In this document: piece by piece, positions 56,677-64,000 of the stretch | Layout of the letters: each line of letters begins with the position of its first letter | Position numbering within the stretch: position 1 is the stretch's first letter | NCBI GenBank assembly: GCA_948474755.1 | Contig: CAOLHI010002134.1 | Location: forward strand, 1-64,000 | Length of the DNA stretch: 64,000 nt | Reading direction: 5' to 3' | Source: Ctenosaura bakeri | Taxonomy: Eukaryota; Chordata; Lepidosauria; Squamata; Iguanidae | Made by a program: the position numbers and the translations under genes | Notes under the pieces: generated by a model | What the model was told of the DNA's origin: nothing | Databases searched by the model: none | The model's input: only the letters and a program-made list of their open reading frames with translations

Positions 56677-56717
56677 TTTATTTATATCCCGCCTCTCCCG
56701 ACGGATCGAGGCGGTAC
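56615..56717 (-). mobile_element. SINE tail with AAT microsatellite
   Basis: (AAT)n at 56615-56672 is followed by TTTATTTATATCCCGCCTCTCC, the reverse complement of the SINE 3' end (GGAGAGGCGGGATATAAATAAA). The SINE body is missing. The microsatellite grew from the A-rich tail. Confidence 0.8.
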
Positions 56718-57399
56718 TACAACAACCCAAATAGAGTGTAATCCACGGGAAGAGGGGAGACCAACAATAAAATCCCAAGTGATAATGTCCCAAGGTTTTG
56801 AGGGTACTAGGAGTGGTTGGAGGAGACTGTGAGGTTTCCCAGTGGCAGATTTACAGGTATTGCAAATTGAGCATTGTTTAATATATTCCTGAACCTGTTT
56901 GGTAAGTCCTGGCCAGTAAAAAAGTTTGCGTATGAAGAGTTTTAAGAAATCCAAAGTGGTCAGCAGGGTTGGAATTGTCAAGAACAGATTTGACAAGAGG
57001 GATCAGGAAAATATTCAGGAGGATAGCTTGATTTATAAGGTAATTTACGATCAGCCTAGGCTCTGAGTTTGAGCCCTTCCTCTTATGGAAAAACACAGGG
57101 CTGGCAGTGGGGGCTGACAAGGGCTTGATAAAACCACATTGCAAGTTTTTGTTCAGGAATGTCTTTAAAGCTGCAAGCTCTTGACTATTCATAGGGTATA
57201 TTTTTGGCTTCGGGAGCTTAGCTCCGTCAATCAATTTGAGCTTACAAGTCAAAATCTCTGTGAGGGGGCATCTTATCTGCCTCGTGCTGCTGAAACACCC
57301 TTTGCAAGTCTCGGTAATGTGAAGGAATTCTAAGAAGCTCTTCAGGGGTTAATGAAAGGACCGGGGGGAGGGTGTTTCTTTGGGTGTTGAGTCTGGTTT

Positions 57400-58800
57400 A
57401 GTGGCTGTGTTTAACAACCCATTTGTCCAGTCAATACTTGGGTTGTGTTTCCACAGCTAATCAATTCCGAGAACAAGTTGAAAACTCACAGAGGTAGGCA
57501 CCAAAAACCGCAACTTCCCCCCATATGTATCCACCCTAATGGGGATGGGATGAGTTGTTTGATTTACGCCCCCCCACCATTGAATTGCCATCCATTTGGG
57601 TCGGTTTGATGGCTTTCCATGGGGATTCATATCTCATCCCCAGCTCTTTCACCAATGCAGGGTGTAACGTTCCTCAAGCATCCTGAGTCAATTAGTCCCC
57701 GGCAAATACATATTTTGCAATCTGTCCTGAAAAGGGAGACGTTGTAAACACATGTTTAGATTTATGTATACTCACATCAGTTGAGACAGTGGCCTCCCAG
57801 TCGTCACAACCGCTATCTGAATCTGAAGAGGCTTGAGAGCTATCATCAACCTCACAGGTTCCCCCGGCTGCGCCCTTGGAGCCACACTTATTTGCTGATT
57901 TTGGGATGTCAGTTTTGCGTGAAGTGGACTTGGCACTGGGTGGTGTCTCCTTTGGTTCAGCAGGTCCTTTAGTTCCATCACAATTGTTAGCAATGTGATC
58001 TGTCTTCCCACAGATGAAACAGCTCCACCAGATGCTTCTGTTTCTCCTCACTGCTCAGGAAAGTGGACTTATGTGGAGCAGGTTTGCGAGCCCCAGTTTC
58101 CTGGGCTTGCCTCTGGCATGTCAGTTGCACGGACTGCAATATCCCCTCCACTTCCACAGCCAGTTTCATCCATCCTAACAGGCTGTTAGGAGCTCCTTGG
58201 TTCACGCAGCATTCTAGAATGGCGGAATTCAAACCATCTTTGTAAAATTCCTTGAACTCCCCAACATCATTTTTCCCTTGCTTCAGTTTTTTCAGTTGCT
58301 TTTTTTTGTAGGTTGGGATCTTTGAACTGTTCTCTCAGTTGAATCATGAAAAGCTGGAGGTCAGCTGTTTCTGGGTGTGTGCATCAGAAAGTTTTGCAAC
58401 CCAATTCGCCGCTTCCCCCTTCAGGTGCTGGCTGAGGTATCTGATCCTAGCAGCGTCGTCTGGGAAGGGGTGTCCATAATCAATCATGTAATTGGAGGTC
58501 ATGTTAAGGAAAAAAGACAACTTTTCGCTGCTCCCATTAAAAGAGGTCTTCAGTTCGCTAAAAGGTCTGGAGGGGGTATTGGCAACCCCAGAGGGGCTGG
58601 CACCCCGGCAGCCAGTGCTGCTGGCACTCTGGCTGCCGGTGCTGCAGTGCGCTGGTCTCTGGCTGGTGTTCTAGCAAGTCGTGGTGCCATCAATCTCCAG
58701 GCATGAAGCAGGGCTTTTAGTTGTGAAATTTCTTCATATTTTTTTTCCACTACTTCTTTGGCCATAAATTCTTCCATCAGGTCTAAATCACATGCCGATG
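57400..58800 (-). pseudogene. Deleted gypsy gag and protease
   Basis: Gag starts near 58777 with MEEFMAKEVVEKKYEEISQL, then an Ala/Pro-rich stretch and a decayed capsid region. A zinc knuckle CFICGKTDHIANNC lies at about 58020-57978, followed by a Ser/Lys/Asp-rich linker. The protease motif follows as LIDSGC (about 57690-57675). Several frameshifts separate the parts. Confidence 0.78.
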
Positions 58801-59047
58801 AATCCCATCTGGTGACTCAACAGCATTGTTGGCGGCTCTTACTTCTCTCCCCCAGGCCCAGGTGTGTCCCCCAGTTGGGGTACCTTCGGGGAGTGATAGT
58901 CAGATCTTTGGCTTAGCATCCACAGGCAGATAATGTTCAATTTGTTTTTTTATCATCAGGTCATTTTTCATCCATGGGGCAGGGGAGTCCTTCCTTTTCT
59001 TCACTTATTTGGTGCATTTTGAAGGGATTAGTGAGTTTGACTCACTC

Positions 59048-59410
59048 TGTCGAGAACTGATTCAAACAAGCAGAGATAAACATGCGAAAGCAAGATTTAT
59101 TCTGGAGCTCAAGCAGAGTACAACTGACATTAGTGATTCAAATTCCCATTAGTGATAAAATTCCCAGAGACAGTAGATTATAACTCTTTCCCTCATTCCC
59201 ACAGAGCCAATTAAGGTTGACCTTGTGTGTTCCAACTCCTAAGCAGTTACTAGGATACAATCAGCAGAGAACCTAGATGTTTTGGTAATGGTAAGCTCTG
59301 GTATGCTGATACAATGGGCAGCTGCAAGCAAACAGACTGGCTGCATAAACTACATGTTAAGAGCATCAATGTAATGTCTCCTCATACCCATATGGAGGAG
59401 AACCCTGACA
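59048..59410 (-). repeat. 5' LTR of deleted gypsy element
   Basis: 363 bp with inverted ends TGTC...GACA. Contains two short additions relative to the partner LTR (near 59140 and 59281). Confidence 0.9.
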
Positions 59411-62260
59411 CATACACTCTTATCATGCCATGTCATGTTGTATGATGCAATATCACCAGTAGCATGCCATATACTGTTATGAGGCAATATCACGCGATAT
59501 ATATCATGCGATATTGCACCATGTGTTCTTATCAAGTCATATCACACTGTGTCACGCCATATCATTCATGCCATATCATGCCACAGTAGTTGAAGCATAT
59601 CACACCATATCATGCCATATGCTGTTCTCAATTCATATCATGCCATATCATGCAATATTGTGTCATGACGTCAAAAAACACTAAGTGACTCCCTTGTAAC
59701 GCCATACCCTCTTATCATCTATGTCATGCTGCATGATGTAATATCACGCAATATCACATTATATGGTATTTTCACCTGATATTACCCGATATCACACAAT
59801 ATTATGCAATATCACGCCATATGCTTTTCTCAAGTCATATCATACCAAATCACATTGTATCATGCCATACGATATTATTCTGCCATGAAACGCTATATAT
59901 TATGCAATATCACGCCATATGCTTTTCTCAAGTCATATCATACCAAATCACGCTGTATCATGCCATACGATATTATTCTGCCATGAAACGCTATATATCA
60001 TGACATATCACACCATATGCAATTGAAGGATGATATCAAGCAATATCATACCGTATCATGCAATATGACGTTATATGCTGTTTTCTATTCATATCGTGCA
60101 ATATCATGCAACGTCACAACATATGGTGTAATCACACCATATCACACCATATCATGCCATATACTGTTTTCAAGTCGCATCATGCCTGTCACACGATATC
60201 TCACAATATGGTGTTATGACGTTATACAATGAAATATCACACCGTATGATGTCATATGCTACTATCAGGTCGTGTCATGGCATATCATACAATATCAAGC
60301 CATATCACGCCATAGCCGGTTGAAGCACGATATCAAGCTATATCACACTGTATCACGCGATATGACATCATATGCTATTCTCAAGTCATATTATTCAATA
60401 TCACACAATATTACAGAAAATACTGCCATGATGTTATACCACGCCATATGACACATATGACGTCGTATTCTGTTATCATTTCATGTCACACCATATCATG
60501 CAATATCACACAATATCTCTCCATGTCATGTTATCACCCAATATCTCACGATATCATACAATATCGTGCCATATACCATTTTCACGTAATATCATGCCAT
60601 ATCATACAGTATCATGCCATATGCTTTTATAACATTACACCACAAAATATGATGTCCTATCACCCAGTATGCTCTAATCATACGTCATATGATTACGCCA
60701 TATCATGCAATCTCAAGCAATCCATATGCTGTTATCATGCCATGTCATGCCATATGATGCAATATCACACAATATCAAGCCATATGCTATCACATGATAT
60801 CATGCCATATTGTGCGATATCGAGTCATATGCTGTTCTCGAGTCATTTCATGCCTTATTACAACATACATGGGTGAGGCACGATATCACACCATATCACG
60901 CCATATCATGGGATATCACAGCATATCACACTATACGCTGTTATCATGCCATGTGACACCATATCATACCCTATCATTATACATGACACCATAAGCAGCT
61001 GAAGCATGATATTATGCTGTATGACACCAAATCACGACATACACTGTTCTCAAGTCATATCATGCCATATGATGCGATATCATGCAATATGCTGTCATGA
61101 CGTTATGTCATGATGTCGTGACATTATACCATGCCATATGATGCCATATCACCTCATATGCTGTTATCATGCCATATCAATGCCATATTATGTAATATCA
61201 TGCTGTTCTCAAATCATACCATGCCATATCATACGATATCACGCATTATGCTGTCATGATGTTATACCACTCCATATGATGCCATATCACGCCATATGCT
61301 GTTATCATGACATGTAATACCATAGCACTCCATGTTGTGTTATCACGTGATATCTCACCATATCATGCAATATCACACCATTTGCTCTTTTCAAGTCAAA
61401 TCACACCATATCATGCAATATCTCACAATATGCTGTTATGACACTATAACATAGGATATCATGCCATATCATGCCAGATGCTGTTATCATGCCATATCAT
61501 ACAATATCACGACATATCACGACATACGTGGTTGATGCACAAGATAACACCATGTCACACAATATCATGCCATATCACTTGATATCACGTCATATGCCAC
61601 ACTGAAATAATCTCATGCAACATCAAGTGATACCAAACCAAATGCTGTTTTCAAGTTGCATCATGCAATACCATGCAATATCACAAAATATGTTATGACG
61701 TTACCCCATGCCATATCACACCATACACAGTTATCACACCATGCCATGCGATATGATTCAATAACACGTCATATCACGTGATATGCTGTTGAAGCACGAA
61801 ACAGTCACATCACCCCATATCATGCAATATCACTCCGCATGCTGTTCTCAAGTCATATCAAGTCATGTCATGTGATATCACACAATATGCAGTCCTGATG
61901 TCATGCAACACCAAATGATGTTGTATCACCCCATACATGCCATATCATACCATATAGTGTTATCATGTGATATCACGCCATATCATGCTATATCATGCCA
62001 TATGCTGTTCTCAAGTCATATTATGCCATATCATGAGATATCACACAATATCCTGCTATAATGTTATATCACTCCATATCATGTCATATCACGCCACGTC
62101 ATGCCGTATGATACAATATAGCATGCAATATCATGCAATATGCTGCTATAATGTTATACCACACAATATCACATTGTATCATACCATGCATTGTTATCAC
62201 ACCATCTCATGCCACTTCATATAATATCACACCATATCACATGGTTGAAGCATGATAAGA
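59411..62260. repeat. 10-bp-based satellite, block 3
   Basis: Same words and phrases as 44690-47816. A near-identical duplicated stretch of about 95 bases (GCAATATCACGCCATATGCT...ATGAAACGCTATATAT) occurs twice in tandem at about 59806-59900 and 59901-59997, a recent local duplication. Confidence 0.95.
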
Positions 62261-62419
62261 ATGTCCCCCAAAAAAACAAGGGGGCAGAAGCTAAAATAGC
62301 CAGTCAAGGAAAACTCTTTGTAAATAAGCAGAGATAGCTACGCACAGCTATGGAAACGTGCCTAGCAGCAGAGAACACCATTAGTAACACTCACCACATT
62401 CCAAGTAGTTATCTTCCAA

Positions 62420-62785
62420 TATGGAGGTTCTTTATTCTTTGTTACAACATATATGCAAATGAAAAACTTCAAATAGAGGAATGGTATAAAGAAGTGTGGA
62501 AAATTGCAATTAATGATCAATTAAATTGTAGAATTAGATTTATGAAAGGTCTTGTAAAAAGGAATGATTTTGAAGAAATTTGAAAAATATTCTTGGAAAA
62601 AGCTTTGATAGGAGATGGTAAAGCTACCCTTTCACAAGAAGAATGGCAATTTTGGAAACTGGACTAAATAAAAAGTTGGCTCTGGCGGGTGGGTATATTC
62701 ACCTCTTTTGTTAATTATGTGATGTATTGTTTATATTGGATTTGTGTTGTTTAATTTTTTTGTATAACAAAAAAAAAAGTAAGTT
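62420..62785 (+). mobile_element. L1 3' end (copy A)
   Basis: L1 ORF2 C-terminus 'EEWYKEVWKIAINDQLNCRI' and 'FMKGLVKRNDFEEI' (about 62478-62580), with a TGA where Trp (TGG) is expected, then IFLEKALIGDGKATLSQEEW to a stop at about 62665. Short 3' UTR and an A run at about 62768-62778. Confidence 0.75.
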
Positions 62786-63165
62786 TGGGGAGTGGGTTTA
62801 CCTTTAGAAATAGTTTAATAAGTAATAAGATTATATTTAGTAATAGCAATAGATTAAATGTAAGGGGAAAATATAGAATTAAGAATGAAATTATTATAAT
62901 AATAATGAGTATAATGAGAATGAGAGCTAGAGATATAGAGATAGGTAACAAAAGTATACAAATAGTATGATATAGAATAAGCTGAATAAGTTTATGATTG
63001 TAATGGTATTGGAGAGAAATTGTAATGGAGAGAAATAATAATGTAAGCTTGTTTTTGTTGAAATTTCTTTGTTTCACTATTATGTGTATCACATGGTGTT
63101 TTACTTTTTTGTTTTGTTTTTTTTCTGTATAATCTATAAAAAATTAATAAAAAAAAGAAAATAAG
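62786..63165 (+). mobile_element. L1 3' UTR (copy B)
   Basis: AT-rich, purine-biased sequence ending in TCTATAAAAAATTAATAAAAAAAAG at about 63134-63160, typical of L1 3' UTR and tail. No ORF2 part is recognisable, so family assignment is inference from position and tail. Confidence 0.45.
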
Positions 63166-64000
63166 GAAATAAGAATTTTTAAAGACGGCAGTAATCAAAA
63201 AAAGACAAGAATATAAATTCCTTACACATTTCCTACCAAAACTGTCAGGAGTCCTCCATGTTTGTTGTTTTAGGATAGCAGTAGCCTGGGGAAATAGTGA
63301 TAGTAGGCTGTTAACTTTCCCAGGTGCCAACCATTCCTTCCGGCTGGAATTTCAAAGGAACCATTTGGCATGATGACGTTCGTCCTTTTACAACTATCTC
63401 AGGAGAAACTTGCTGTTTAAGTGTAAGGCGGGGGAAAGCATTCCATTCTCGAGCTTTAACGTCTGATAGACAGTATCATTCACTATGTTTCAATAAATCT
63501 TCTACTAAAGTTTATTGCTACGTTTGAGGGTGAATCTGTTCCTGACAAAAACACAGGATAAATTTCAGATGGGAAAGAACTGAAGGAGTTTCTGCATACT
63601 TTAAACAAAGGTGGTATAAAGCGACAACTATTGAGAAGGCTAAAGATCTTTACGAAAAAATTAGAAAGGAGGTGGAAATTACAGATACTGACTTAGCTTT
63701 GGAAGAACAACAAAAATTTGAAGAAAGAACACTTGGAAGAGGTAATCATGAATTCAAAGACAATGAATCAGAAATGGAAGAAGAATTAGAAGAGGCAGTA
63801 CAGGAAGAAAGGGAGGAAGAAGAAGAAGAGAAACTAAGTCAGGAATTGGGAACAGAACAAGAATAAAGAGAATTAAGTAAAGATGGTCATTACAATCCAA
63901 TCATGGATATCAAAGGAATCAACTCAAGTTACAAAAGGAGACTAATATTTCACACTCTGGAAAAAAAGAAAGCGGATTTGCTTTGCTTACAGGAGACTAG
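63166..64000 (+). mobile_element. L1 ORF1 end and ORF2 start, cut by window edge
   Basis: ORF1 C-terminus reads EYKFLTHFLPK up to a solo LTR at 63243-63547. It resumes with 'RINFRWERTEGVSAYFKQRW' and 'ATTIEKAKDLYEKIRKEVEI', then an acidic tail ending at the TAA at 63864-63866. ORF2 starts near 63884 (MVITIQSW) and after a frameshift near 63906 continues as IKGINSSYKRRLIFHTLEKK and ADLLCLQET, the endonuclease N-terminus. The usual short ORF1-ORF2 spacing is kept. The rest of ORF2 lies beyond the window. Confidence 0.85.
63243..63547. mobile_element. Solo LTR with 5-bp target duplication in L1
   Basis: 305 bases bounded by TGTCAGGA and its exact complement TCCTGACA. The sequence AAAAC occurs immediately before (63238-63242) and after (63548-63552). 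Removing the insert and one AAAAC restores an open L1 ORF1 frame at the site. AATAAA lies at about 63493 on the plus strand, which suggests plus orientation. It is not obviously the same family as the other LTRs here. Confidence 0.88.

Larger units (their letters stand above)
55490..57252 (-). pseudogene. Deleted gypsy pol: RT start and integrase
   Basis: RT begins at about 57252 with 'LKLIDGAKLPKPKIYPMNSQ' and 'NKNLQCGFIKPLSAPTASPV', but after PLVKSVLDNSNPADHFGFLK it joins straight to integrase sequence (KLFYWPGLTKQVQEYIKQCS, then ICNTCK of the zinc domain, about 56930-56860). The YxDD box and RNase H are therefore lost. The integrase core shows Asp in WDFIVGLP, Asp changed to 'VSNHDPIFTSKFWTALL' (SDR to SNH), and 'HPQTECTNQSLERYL', where the usual E-x-x-N spacing is shifted. 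A SINE tail and an AAT repeat interrupt it at 56615-56717, a MITE at 55930-56127. Confidence 0.85.
55139..59410 (-). mobile_element. Ty3/gypsy element, deleted
   Basis: Minus-strand LTR element in the satellite: 5' LTR 59048-59410, 3' LTR 55139-55487. From right to left it carries gag, zinc knuckle, protease, the start of RT, and integrase. RT core and RNase H are missing (join near 57000). Its sequence is clearly different from the chromovirus at 37789-43164, is less GC-rich and lacks a visible chromodomain. It contains two later insertions: a MITE (55930-56127) and a SINE tail with an AAT repeat (56615-56717). Confidence 0.88.

Overview
This window reads as vertebrate nuclear DNA, most likely from a squamate reptile (lizard or snake). 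It holds one recognisable host gene segment: the first coding exon of GALNT17 (WBSCR17) on the minus strand at 12727-12961, with its signal anchor and splice donor. A GC- and CpG-rich block at about 13880-14830 lies upstream and is the likely promoter/5' leader. The mix of CR1, BovB/RTE, several young-looking L1 copies, tRNA-derived SINEs, DIRS tyrosine-recombinase elements and a chromodomain Ty3/gypsy element points to squamates. This is inference from family content; I could not run a search.

Layout. 1-12726 is the start of GALNT17 intron 1 (minus-strand gene): a CR1 3' end, an L1 ORF2 copy, a BovB fragment, a tRNA-SINE, a minus-strand L1 tail, an L2/CR1-like tail and otherwise unrecognised AT-rich sequence. 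12727-14830 is exon 1 and the CpG-rich upstream block. 15085-24800 is dominated by one family of LTR elements bounded by TGTTAC...GTAACA. One two-LTR copy carries only a broken gag and has a primer-binding site that fits tRNA-Ala. Solo and partial relatives sit at 23036, 23829-24677, 25461-26369 and 33366-33933. 25328-29160 is a dimeric satellite of about 425 bp per unit. 29160-30270 is broken L1 arranged as an inverted repeat. 30275-33359 is a 29-38 bp minisatellite that switches orientation at 32114.

33934-43590 is a decayed plus-strand DIRS element containing about ten 100-bp repeats and a 5S rRNA-like fragment. It is split by a minus-strand chromovirus (Ty3/gypsy, 37789-43164). 43703-44685 is a 55-bp tandem array. 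44690-62260 is a satellite built on a 10-bp word (ATATCATGCC-like). Two nested insertions split it: a composite DIRS element (47817-54904) and a deleted Ty3/gypsy element (55139-59410). The end of the window has L1 tails and the ORF1/ORF2 junction of an L1 that runs off the edge and carries a solo LTR with a clean 5-bp target duplication.

Apart from GALNT17 exon 1, I see no intact host gene. Every long reading frame elsewhere is either a transposon remnant with stops and frameshifts, or a by-product of short tandem repeats that lack stop codons. The most unusual structures are the orientation-switching minisatellite, the DIRS composite with two recombinase modules and a visible internal complementary region, the 5S-like segment inside a DIRS element, and the duplicated flank around the gag-only LTR element.
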